64,000 nt of DNA from Dermatophilaceae bacterium Soc4.6 (GTDB taxonomy: Bacteria > Actinomycetota > Actinomycetes > Actinomycetales > Dermatophilaceae): the NCBI GenBank assembly GCA_039889245.1, contig JAZGVH010000002.1:2914001-2978000 (forward strand), given 5' to 3'. The position numbers were made by a program, and so were the translations under genes. Positions 52,274 through 59,675 of this stretch are shown here, in pieces (position 1 is the stretch's first letter; each line of letters starts with the position of its first letter). Under the pieces are notes generated by a model that saw only the letters and a program-made list of their open reading frames with translations, searched no databases and had not been told where the DNA came from.

Positions 52274-53439
52274 GCGTGGGTGCTGTGGGGAGTGTCTGGG
52301 ACGACGTCATCGGCCAGCCCGACGCCGTGGCCACTCTCTCGCACGCCGCCACGCACCCGGCCGCGATGACCCACGCCTGGCTGCTCACCGGCCCTCCCGG
52401 CTCGGGCCGCAGCGTCGCGGCGCGCGCCTTCGCCGCCGCCCTGCAGTGCCCCGACGGCGGCTGCGGCACCTGCCGTGAGTGCCGCACCGCGCTCGAGGGC
52501 ACCCACGCTGACGTGCACGTGGTCGCCACCGAAGGTCTGTCGCTCAAGGTCGCCGCCATGCGCGAGCTCGTCCAGGAGGCCGCGCTGCGACCGTCCGTCG
52601 GGCGCTGGCGGGTGATCATCGTCGAGGACGCCGACCGGTTGACGTCCTACACCGACGCTCCCGCCAACGCCCTGCTCAAGGCCCTCGAGGAGCCCACCCC
52701 CCGCACGGTCTGGGTGCTCTGCGCGCCCTCGCTCGACGACGTCATCATCACCATCCGCTCGCGCTCGCGGCACGTGCGCCTGCGCACGCCCCCGACGCAG
52801 GCGGTCGCCGACCTGCTCGTGCGCCGCGACGGCGTCGACCCCTCCATGGCCATGTATGCCGCCCGCGCGGCCCAGTCGCACGTCGGCCTGGCGCGGCGGC
52901 TGGCGCGCGACGAGGGCGCCCGCATCCGCCGCCACGAGGTGATCTCGATGCCGGTGCGGATCCGCAGCGTCGGTGACGCCGTCGGTGCCGCGGCCGACCT
53001 CGCCGCCATCGCCGACGACGAGTCGGGAGCCGCCGCGACCGAGCGTGACGCCACCGAGAAGACGCGTCTGCTCGAGACGCTCGGCGCCGACCCAGCCGCC
53101 CGCACCCAGCCGCCCCACGTGCGCTCCCAGGTGACCGCGCTCGAGAAGGAGCAGAAGACCCGGTCCACGCGTCTGGCCCGCGACGTCGTCGACCGCTCGC
53201 TGCTCGACCTGCTGTCGGTCTACCGCGACGCCCTCGTGCTCCACCTCGACAGCCGGGTGGCCCTGGTCAACGAGGACAGCCTCGACGTGGTGAGGGCGCT
53301 GGCCTCGTCGGCGTCGCCCGAGCAGCTGCTGGTGGCGATGGACGCGGTGGGCGAGGCCCGCAGCCGGATCGGCGCCAACGTGCCGCCGCTGTTGGCGCTC
53401 GAGGCGATGGCCATCACCTTCGTGCTCGGCCCGGGCTGA
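52270..53439 (+). CDS. holB: DNA polymerase III delta-prime subunit
   Basis: A 389-residue clamp-loader subunit. The AAA+ core begins WDDVIGQPDAVATLSHA. The P-loop LLTGPPGSGRSVAARAFA lacks the catalytic lysine, as expected for delta-prime, and the zinc module is CPDGGCGTCRECRTALEG. VIIVEDADRLTSYTDAPANA and LLKALEEPTPRTVW complete the family pattern. The terminal TGA (53437-53439) is also the 3-bp target duplication of the adjacent transposon, so the insertion left the protein unchanged. Confidence 0.95.
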   Translation: MSVGAVGSVWDDVIGQPDAVATLSHAATHPAAMTHAWLLTGPPGSGRSVAARAFAAALQCPDGGCGTCRECRTALEGTHADVHVVATEGLSLKVAAMRELVQEAALRPSVGRWRVIIVEDADRLTSYTDAPANALLKALEEPTPRTVWVLCAPSLDDVIITIRSRSRHVRLRTPPTQAVADLLVRRDGVDPSMAMYAARAAQSHVGLARRLARDEGARIRRHEVISMPVRIRSVGDAVGAAADLAAIADDESGAAATERDATEKTRLLETLGADPAARTQPPHVRSQVTALEKEQKTRSTRLARDVVDRSLLDLLSVYRDALVLHLDSRVALVNEDSLDVVRALASSASPEQLLVAMDAVGEARSRIGANVPPLLALEAMAITFVLGPG

Positions 53440-53456
53440 CTGGGTGTGTCCTATTT
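53440..53456 (+). repeat. Left terminal inverted repeat of the transposon
   Basis: CTGGGTGTGTCCTATTT, perfect complement of 56401-56417. Confidence 0.9.
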
Positions 53457-53503
53457 GGCCGACGGTGACTGCGCCGTGGACGACGGCAAGCACGATGCGG
53501 GCC

Positions 53504-54350
53504 ATGGCGTACTCCAGTGACCTGACCGACGAGCAGTGGGCCCTCCTGGGGCCGGTGTTCACTGGCCCGCGCAAGCGGGGCCCGAAGCACGGCCCAGACC
53601 TCCGCAGGGTGGTGGACGCGATGCTGTACATCTCGCACACCGGGTGTCAGTGGCGGTACCTGCCGGAGTCGTTCGGGCCGTGGACGCGGGTGTGGTCGCA
53701 GTTCCGCCGTTGGTCTCGTAACGGCACGTGGGCGTGGGCGTTGACCGTGCTGCACGCGGCGGCCCGCACCGTCGAGGGTCGGGTCGAGGCGACCCCGTCG
53801 ATGGTGGTGATCGACACCCATCTCGCGCGGGGCTCGTCGAACGGTGGTTCGACGTTCATGACCGGGGCGGCCCGTTCGGGCGCACGAAGGGCGCGAAGCG
53901 GGTTGTCGCGGTCGACGTGACGGGGCTGCCGATCGGTGCTCTCGTGGTGCCGCCCTCCACCCACGAGAACCGGGCCAGTGACCTCCTGCTGACTCATCTG
54001 GCGGGGCAGGGCGTCACGGACCGGTTGGAGCTGGTGCTGGTCGACCGGGGGTCACCCCGACCGCGGCCCGGACCCTGTCTCGCGACCACGGGCTGGAGGT
54101 CCGCCGGGTCGGGTGGGACGACAAGCAGCCGGTGTTCCGGCCCATCCGGCATGCGTGGCGGGTCGAGGTCGCCCACGGCCGTCTCGGTCGGGCCCGGCGG
54201 TTGGCGAAGTCGTTCGAGAACACCACGGTCTCGGCGACGGGCTGGTTGCAGGTCGCGTGCATCGCCACGACGCTGCAGCACCTGTCGCGGAACGCTGGCG
54301 GAAGGTCTTCTGCCCGCACCTCATCGGGTGCGATAGGCGGGAGGTCATGA
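53504..54350 (+). pseudogene. IS5-family transposase, two frameshifts
   Basis: Joined over three frames the product is about 280 residues. Frame one (from ATG 53504) reads LTDEQWALLGPVFTGPR and ends after VIDTHLARGSSNGGSTF. Frame two resumes HDRGGPFGRTKGAKRVVAVD up to LVLVDRG (near 54046). Frame three continues VTPTAARTLSRDHGLEVRRV to WLQVACIATTLQHL. Each transition is explained by loss of one base, the second inside a G run. No A or T slippery heptamer is present, so programmed frameshifting is unlikely and the transposase is probably dead. Confidence 0.82.
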
Positions 54351-54421
54351 CGGTACGAGGACGAGGTCAGGTCCGGTCGGGTCCGGGTGGTTGCGACACA
54401 GGGCGGCCCGGTTGCGCGTGG

Positions 54422-54658
54422 ATGGGAGATGCTGAGGTCATGACGGCCTGGTGGCAGCGGTGGCGTGCGCGGCGTGACGTGGCGCGTCGGCTGGCCGAAC
54501 TCGGTGACTGCGACGTGTGCCGGCACCTGTGGAGTGAGCACCTCGGCACCGGCAACGATGTCGACGGGGTCTGCGGGGAGTGCGCCTACGAGATCGAGCA
54601 CAGTCAGCGGGAGAGCGCCGCGCCCGCCTGTGCGCGACCCTGCCCACCCCTGTGCTGA
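54422..54658 (+). CDS. Small CxxC protein inside the transposon
   Basis: A 78-residue protein (or 72 from the ATG at 54440). It has a basic, tryptophan-containing N-terminus (MTAWWQRWRARRDVARR), then CDVCRHLWSEHLG and CGECAYEIEH, four cysteines spaced as in a zinc ribbon. A poorly conserved tail follows. I do not recognise a named family. It lies between the broken transposase and tnpB and may be cargo or a remnant of the region the tnpB unit inserted into. Confidence 0.5.
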   Translation: MGDAEVMTAWWQRWRARRDVARRLAELGDCDVCRHLWSEHLGTGNDVDGVCGECAYEIEHSQRESAAPACARPCPPLC

Positions 54659-54724
54659 CTTCTGAGCACTCTCCCCGTAGCCGGGTGCCCCGCAGCCCGT
54701 CCACGTTTCGAGCTGGGCGTCGAG

Positions 54725-56218
54725 ATGGGTGTCGAGGGGATGTCGGTGGTCGGCGGCAGCATGAGCCTCATGCCCCTGAAGGTCTCCCGGACGGCACCGG
54801 TGACGGCGCCCACGCCCGCTGCGCAGCACGATCCTGTCGTGGTCTCGCATGCCGGGGTGGCGTTGACCCGGGCGACGACGTTCCGGTTCACCCTGGACGT
54901 GACCGCGGCCCAGCACCAGCTGCTCCTGGCGCACGCGGGAGCCTCCCGGTTAGCGTTCAACCACCACCTAGCCCGGGTCAAGGCCAACCTCGACCAACGC
55001 GCCGCCGAGACCACCTATGGGGTCGCGCCGGCTGACCTGACTCCGCCGTTGTCGTGGTCGAAGGTGTCGTTCATCAACCACGTGAACGCGTGGAAGGACG
55101 GCCGCGCCCCCGACGCACCCGTGGGTGAGGACGGCGTTCGTGGCCTGCCCTGGCGGGCGGAGGTGTCGGCAGACGTGTTCGAGACCGCGTCGGTCCACGC
55201 CGCCCAGGCGTTGAAGAACTGGTCCGACTCCCGCCGCGGCCTGCGGGCAGGCAAGGCGGCAGGGTTCCCGCGGTTCAAGGCCAGGCACCGCACGACCCCC
55301 GCGTTCCGGCTGCGGGCGAAGTACACCGAAGGCTCCACCCCGTCGGTGCGCCCGGTTGGGCCGCGGGCGGTGCGGTTCCCCAAGCTCGGGCCGGTCCGGG
55401 TCCGGGAGACGACCCGGCAGCTGCGCCGTCTGCTCGACGGGGGTCGGTTCCACGTGTACGCGGCATCGTTCCGGTTCGAGCGGGGTCGGTGGGTCGTGTC
55501 CGTTACCGGGGTCGCCGCACCCTTCCACCATCAACGCCGCGCCAACAGCGCCACCGGCACCGACGCCACGGGGCGGCACCCGGTGCGGGTCGGGGTCGAC
55601 CTCGGCATCAAGACCCTCGCCGTGGTCGCGGACGAGACCGGACGCCAGCTGCAGGCGTACCAGGGAGTGAAAGCGTTGCAGCACGCCCAGGCCCGTCTGA
55701 AGCTGGCCAACCAGTCCTACTCGAGAACCAAGAGAGACTCCGTCGGCCGGCGCAAGGCGGCACGACGCCTGGGCCGCGTCCACGCCCTGGTCGCCGCAGT
55801 CCGGAGCGCGCTACTCCACCAGATCAGCGGTGACCTCGCCCGCGGCTACACGGCCGTGGTCATCGAGGACCTCAACACGGCCGGGATGCTGACGAACCGG
55901 CGCCTGGCCCGGGTCGTCTCGGACGCGGCGTTCGGGGAGCTGCGCCGGCAGCTGGAGTACAAGACCGCCTGGTACGGCACGATCCTGGTCGTGGCGGACC
56001 GGTGGTTCCCCTCGAGCAAGACCTGCTCCGGCTGCGATGCACACAAGGCCGACCTGACCCTAGCCGAGCGCACCTACACCTGCCCGGCCTGCGGGCTGGT
56101 CCTCGACCGCGACCTCAACGCCGCCATCAACCTCGCCCGCTACACCCCACCACTATCGCCCCCACTCTCGTCATCTCCACCACCTTCGTCGTCTTCGCGT
56201 GCGACGCCAGCCGCCTGA
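54725..56218 (+). CDS. tnpB: TnpB RNA-guided nuclease (IS200/IS605 OrfB type)
   Basis: 497 residues. The RuvC-like catalytic triad is intact: Asp in VGVDLGIKTLAVVAD (about residue 295), Glu in AVVIEDLNTAGM and Asp in LDRDLNAAINLAR. The zinc finger CSGC...CPACG lies between the last two. The N-terminal wedge domain begins at RATTFRFTLDVTAAQ (about residue 51); the first 45 residues look non-homologous, so the true start may be downstream of 54725. A Pro/Ser tail follows the last motif. TnpB cuts DNA with a guide RNA made from its own 3' end. No TnpA tyrosine transposase is present. Confidence 0.9.
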   Translation: MGVEGMSVVGGSMSLMPLKVSRTAPVTAPTPAAQHDPVVVSHAGVALTRATTFRFTLDVTAAQHQLLLAHAGASRLAFNHHLARVKANLDQRAAETTYGVAPADLTPPLSWSKVSFINHVNAWKDGRAPDAPVGEDGVRGLPWRAEVSADVFETASVHAAQALKNWSDSRRGLRAGKAAGFPRFKARHRTTPAFRLRAKYTEGSTPSVRPVGPRAVRFPKLGPVRVRETTRQLRRLLDGGRFHVYAASFRFERGRWVVSVTGVAAPFHHQRRANSATGTDATGRHPVRVGVDLGIKTLAVVADETGRQLQAYQGVKALQHAQARLKLANQSYSRTKRDSVGRRKAARRLGRVHALVAAVRSALLHQISGDLARGYTAVVIEDLNTAGMLTNRRLARVVSDAAFGELRRQLEYKTAWYGTILVVADRWFPSSKTCSGCDAHKADLTLAERTYTCPACGLVLDRDLNAAINLARYTPPLSPPLSSSPPPSSSSRATPAA

Positions 56219-56381
56219 CACCACGTAGCGTGTCCGCGCCCGGATGGACCGGGCCGTAGAGCCGACCGCCACCTCGCACCACCAAGAGGCCCTGGGTCGG
56301 AACCGAGGCAAGACCCGCCACCAGGGTGCGGCGGGCGCTCGGACGGCAACCACCCACCACACCCCTCATGGGAGTGGTCAA
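56219..56381 (+). ncRNA. Candidate omega (reRNA) scaffold and right end of the TnpB unit
   Basis: The stretch after tnpB contains several short GC hairpins and ends with a small CTC-ATGG-GAG stem followed by GTGGTCAA (56374-56381). IS200/IS605-type right ends commonly stop at TCAA, and the omega-RNA guide would then start at 56382 (GGGAAGCCGGTGAGTCCCGA). The scaffold normally also overlaps the tnpB 3' end. Boundaries here are inferred from pattern only. Confidence 0.4.
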
Positions 56382-56400
56382 GGGAAGCCGGTGAGTCCCG

Positions 56401-56417
56401 AAATAGGACACACCCAG
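56401..56417 (-). repeat. Right terminal inverted repeat of the transposon
   Basis: AAATAGGACACACCCAG, perfect complement of 53440-53456, followed by the TGA target duplicate. Confidence 0.9.
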
Positions 56418-56515
56418 TGAGGCCACCACAGGCGACACCTCGGGTCTCGGGGTACCGTGCTCGCACGACGTGCCGAGGGGTCGACGCCCCCCTGACCCAG
56501 GAGTTTTCTGCACCC

Positions 56516-58108
56516 ATGACCCGTGGTCAGGCAGGTCGCGCCCGCGGGCGCTCCACACGCATACGCAGGGTCGGCCGACTGGCCGCAGGTGCTGTCGCGG
56601 CGGCCGTCGCCCTCAGCTCGTGCGCTGGTCTGCCCTTCGGGTCGCAGGGCGACCCGCCGGCCTCGACGGCGCCGGCCGCCGGCAGCCAGGAGCCGCCGGC
56701 GTCGAGCGCCGGGCTCAGGTCGTTCTACACGCAGCGACTGACCTGGGCGTCGTGCTCGGGCGGCGAGTGTGCATTCCTGACCGTGCCGATCGACTACGCG
56801 AAGCCTGACGCCGGCAGCATCCAGCTGGCCCTGCTGCGGGTGCCGGCCGGCAGCCCCTCGCAGCGCATCGGGTCGCTGGTGGTCAACCCGGGGGGGCCGG
56901 GTGGCTCGGGCGTCGACTACGCCAGGGACGCGAGCCGCATCGTCGGTGCCTCGGTGCGCGACCGCTTCGACGTCGTCGGTTTCGACCCGCGGGGGGTCGG
57001 CCGGTCGGCCCCGGTCGACTGCCTGGACGACGTCGGTCTCGACACCTTCCTGGCGACCGACCCCACGCCGGACACGAGTGCGGAGGAGCAGGCGCTGGTC
57101 GCGCAGGGCCGGGCGCTGGGCGCGGGGTGCGAGGCCAAGAACCCGCAGCTGCTGGCCCACGTCTCGACCGTCGACGTGGCCAAGGACCTCGACGTGCTCC
57201 GGGCCGCCCTCGGGGAGTCGAGGCTCAACTACCTGGGCAAGTCCTACGGCACCTTCATCGGCTCGACCTACGCCGACCTGTTCCCCCTCAAGGTCGGGCG
57301 CATGGTGCTCGACGGGGTGGTGGCGCCCGAGCTGACCTCGCAGCAGGTCAACCTCGGCCAGGCCGAGGGCTTCGAGCGCGCGACCCGGGCCTACGTGCAG
57401 GACTGCGTCCAGAGGCAGGGCTGCCCCGTCGGCACGACGGTCGACGACGGCATGCGCTGGCTCGCCGACTTCCTGGCGCGGGTCGACGCCCAGCCGGTGC
57501 CGGTGACCGACGACCAGCGGGTGACCAGTCTCGACGAGGGCTGGGCCTCGATCGCCCTGGCCGAGGCGATGTACGACCAGTCGTTCTGGGCGCCGCTGAC
57601 CGAGGCCCTCAAGGCGGCGGTCAACGGCGACGGCAACCAGATGATGCGCATCGCCGACGCCTACGCCCGGCGCACCCCCGGGGGGCAGTACACCGGCAAC
57701 CTGCTCGAGGTGCTGTATGCCGTGAACTGCGTCGACCGGCCCGAGACCGGTGACCTTGCCTTCTTCCGCGCCTCGGCCGCGGCCGCGGCGAAGGCTGCCC
57801 CGATCTTCGGCCGCAACATCGCCTGGAGCTCGGTCGTGTGCAGCCAGTGGCCGGTCAAGGGCACGGACCCGCCGCACACGGTCTCGGCCACGGGCTCGGG
57901 TCCGATCGTCGTGGTGGGCACCACGCGCGACCCCGCCACCCCGTACGAGTGGTCGGTGATGCTGCGCAAGGAGCTGTCCAACGCCGTGCTCATCTCCTAC
58001 GACGGCGACGGCCACACGGCCTACAAGCGCTCGAACGCCTGCGTCGACGACCCCATCGACGCCTACTTCGTCGACGGGACCACGCCGCAGGACGGCCTGC
58101 GGTGCTGA
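56516..58108 (+). CDS. Secreted lipoprotein tripeptidyl aminopeptidase-like alpha/beta hydrolase
   Basis: A 530-residue exported hydrolase of the Slp/TAP family. After an arginine-rich start, a hydrophobic segment ends in the lipobox LSSC (about residue 41). The oxyanion region is VVNPGGPGGSGVDYA, the nucleophile serine is in YLGKSYGTFIGSTYA, the acid in GTTRDPATPYEW and the histidine in YDGDGHTAY. Streptomyces SlpD/SlpE and Tap release N-terminal tripeptides from proteins. The ATG at 56516 has CAGGAG about 12 bases upstream. It lies 100 bases from the transposon's right end. Confidence 0.9.
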   Translation: MTRGQAGRARGRSTRIRRVGRLAAGAVAAAVALSSCAGLPFGSQGDPPASTAPAAGSQEPPASSAGLRSFYTQRLTWASCSGGECAFLTVPIDYAKPDAGSIQLALLRVPAGSPSQRIGSLVVNPGGPGGSGVDYARDASRIVGASVRDRFDVVGFDPRGVGRSAPVDCLDDVGLDTFLATDPTPDTSAEEQALVAQGRALGAGCEAKNPQLLAHVSTVDVAKDLDVLRAALGESRLNYLGKSYGTFIGSTYADLFPLKVGRMVLDGVVAPELTSQQVNLGQAEGFERATRAYVQDCVQRQGCPVGTTVDDGMRWLADFLARVDAQPVPVTDDQRVTSLDEGWASIALAEAMYDQSFWAPLTEALKAAVNGDGNQMMRIADAYARRTPGGQYTGNLLEVLYAVNCVDRPETGDLAFFRASAAAAAKAAPIFGRNIAWSSVVCSQWPVKGTDPPHTVSATGSGPIVVVGTTRDPATPYEWSVMLRKELSNAVLISYDGDGHTAYKRSNACVDDPIDAYFVDGTTPQDGLRC

Positions 58109-58157
58109 CCGGTGCCGACCGCGAGTCGGGCGTTTTCGCCGTCGGCAGGGATGTCCG

Positions 58158-58163
58158 TATAGT
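58158..58163 (+). promoter_or_regulatory. -10 box of the tRNA-Thr promoter
   Basis: TATAGT 42 bases before the tRNA, with TTCGCC 17 bases further upstream as a weak -35 match. Confidence 0.55.
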
Positions 58164-58204
58164 TGTGCCCGCGTGCACGGCGCCCTCGGGTGACGGTCGC
58201 GTCT

Positions 58205-58278
58205 GCCGCTTTAGCTCAGTTGGCCAGAGCGATTCACTCGTAATGAATAGGTCATCGGTTCGATTCCGATAAGCGGCT
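58205..58278 (+). tRNA. tRNA-Thr (anticodon CGT)
   Basis: A complete cloverleaf: acceptor GCCGCTT/AAGCGGC, D-arm GCTC...GAGC, anticodon stem ATTCA/TGAAT with loop CTCGTAA (anticodon CGT) and T-arm ATCGG-TTCGATT-CCGAT. CCA is not encoded. Its 3' part from the anticodon loop onward is duplicated at 63201, so the gene is the integration site of the element to its right. Confidence 0.95.
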
Positions 58279-58314
58279 CAGCCACGAAGGCCCAGGTCAG
58301 CGCCATGCAGGCGC
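58237..58314 (+). repeat. attL of the integrative element (tRNA-Thr 3' part)
   Basis: 78 bases identical to 63201-63278. The repeat runs from the anticodon loop through the tRNA end and into the terminator; similarity continues to 58334 with two mismatches. The 4964-bp offset gives the element length. Confidence 0.92.
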
Positions 58315-58333
58315 ACCCGACCTGGGCCTTCGT
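58284..58333 (+). terminator. Terminator of tRNA-Thr
   Basis: ACGAAGGCCCAGGTC pairs perfectly with GACCTGGGCCTTCGT (15 bp). An inner GCGCC-ATGCA-GGCGC hairpin lies in the loop. A second copy stands at 63248-63297 behind the tRNA fragment. Confidence 0.85.
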
Positions 58334-58401
58334 CATGCTCGGGGAGTGCTCGCAGGCCGCATTCTGGCCGTACATGGGCCCGGCCTGAGCGGGCACGGTC
58401 G

Positions 58402-59469
58402 TCACACCGCACCCCCGATCCGGTCGAGCGCGGCAGCCACGGAGTCGAGCTCGTCGTCGTAGAGGTGCGCGTAGATGCGCGCCGTGGTCGTGATCGACTC
58501 GTGCCCCATGGCCTTCTGGATCCAGCGCAGGTCGGCCCCCGCCGCCCGGGCCAGGCTGCCGAAGGTTCGCCGCAGGTCGTGCGGGGTGACGTCGAGGTTC
58601 AGCTGCTCGACGGCCTCGTCGAACCCCGACCGGGTGCGCCAGTTGCGGTTACGCAGGTAGCCGCCTCCAGGGGAGGGGAACACCAGCGCGGTCCGGTCCC
58701 GGCCGGCCACCCGCTGCTCGAGCCGGGGCAGCAGCAGGCCGGGGATGGCGATGTGACGGTTCGACGCGGCGCTCTTGGGGGCTGCGACGTCGACCCGGCC
58801 CCCCACCTCGGTCGCCCGCTCGACGACGTGCACCCGCCGCCGCGTGAGGTCGACGTCGGCCACCCGCAGCGCCGCGACCTCCGACCACCGCAGTCCGAGG
58901 TAGGTCATGGCCATGACCAGGTCGCCGTCGGGCCCCAGCCGGGCCGTCAGGGCGTGGACCTGTGGCGCGGTCAGGAACCGCTCCCGGGCCGGCGGCCGGC
59001 GAGGTAGCCGGATGCCCCGCGCGACGTTGGCGGGCACCCGACGTGACCGCATGGCGTGGTCGAGCACGAGGCAGAGCACCCGGTGGGCGTAGCGCACGAG
59101 GTCCGGCCCGCAGTCGCGGCTCATCGTCGTCACCCACTCCCTGACGTCGGCGTTCTCGAGCTTGGCGACCGGCCACGCGCCGAAGGTCTTCGCGACGTGG
59201 CGCCAGGCGTTGCGGTAGCTGGCCTTCGTCGTCTCGCGCAGGTGGCCCATCCCGAGGCGCTCGTAGTCCAGCCACACCTCGGTCATCGTCACCTGCCCCC
59301 GGCGAGGGTCGACCCAGTCGCCGCGGTTGCGCTCGATCCGGACCTTGGCCTCGTAGGCCTCCGCTTCTCGCCGCAGCCGGAAGGACCGTGACCGCTCCCG
59401 CCCGTCCGGCCCGTAGTAGCGCACCCGCCACGAGACGCGGCCGGACTCCAGGGTCCGGCGCTCGATCAC
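58402..59469 (-). CDS. int: Tyrosine-recombinase integrase
   Basis: A 355-residue phage/AICE integrase. The N-terminal arm-binding region is VSWRVRYYGPDGRERSRSF, followed by a SAM-like core-binding domain and a catalytic domain. Active-site residues are visible: Arg in YLGLRWSEVAALRV, the His-x-x-Arg box HDLRRTFGSLARAAG, His in MGHESITTTARIYAHL and Tyr in the same segment. It is the gene nearest attL, the normal place. The GTG at 59469 overlaps the excisionase stop. Confidence 0.93.
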   Translation of the reverse strand: MIERRTLESGRVSWRVRYYGPDGRERSRSFRLRREAEAYEAKVRIERNRGDWVDPRRGQVTMTEVWLDYERLGMGHLRETTKASYRNAWRHVAKTFGAWPVAKLENADVREWVTTMSRDCGPDLVRYAHRVLCLVLDHAMRSRRVPANVARGIRLPRRPPARERFLTAPQVHALTARLGPDGDLVMAMTYLGLRWSEVAALRVADVDLTRRRVHVVERATEVGGRVDVAAPKSAASNRHIAIPGLLLPRLEQRVAGRDRTALVFPSPGGGYLRNRNWRTRSGFDEAVEQLNLDVTPHDLRRTFGSLARAAGADLRWIQKAMGHESITTTARIYAHLYDDELDSVAAALDRIGGAV

Positions 59470-59675
59470 CGGACCGCCCCCGACGCCGCGGCCAGCCACG
59501 CCGCGACGGCCTCGGCCGTGAAGCGGCGGTGCTTGCCGACCTTGAACGACGGCGGCCCCTCGCCCCGCGCCGCCCAGTGCTGCACGGTCGAGACCGGGAC
59601 GCTGAGGATCTCGGCCACCTCGGCCGAGCACAGCAGCGTGGGGAACGTGACCCTCTGCTCACTCTTCTCACTCAT
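59466..59675 (-). CDS. xis: Excisionase / MerR-like helix-turn-helix protein
   Basis: A 69-residue protein of the DNA-binding excisionase family. The helix-turn-helix reads CSAEVAEILSVPVSTVQHWA followed by the wing PSFKVGKHRRFTAEAVAAWL. It probably directs the integrase toward excision. ATG overlaps the stop of the replication gene and its stop overlaps the integrase start, so three genes form one coupled unit. Confidence 0.88.
   Translation of the reverse strand: MSEKSEQRVTFPTLLCSAEVAEILSVPVSTVQHWAARGEGPPSFKVGKHRRFTAEAVAAWLAAASGAVR

Larger units (their letters stand above)
53440..56417 (+). mobile_element. IS5-type transposon carrying TnpB
   Basis: A 2978-bp element bounded by perfect 17-bp inverted repeats (CTGGGTGTGTCCTATTT at 53440-53456 and its complement at 56401-56417). 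The 3-bp direct repeat TGA (53437-53439 and 56418-56420) flanks it. A TNA target duplication of three bases fits the IS1031/IS5 group. Contents in order: a frameshifted IS5-type transposase, a small CxxC protein, an intact TnpB and a structured region. The element is about 2 kb longer than a plain IS5-type insertion sequence. Confidence 0.88.

Noticed and set aside
53820-54060. Programmed frameshifting in the IS5-type transposase
   Set aside because: Neither transition has a slippery heptamer, and two shifts would be required. Single-base deletions explain both.
54725-56218. TnpB-derived inactive regulator (TldR type)
   Set aside because: All three RuvC acidic residues and the zinc finger are in place, so a nuclease is more likely.
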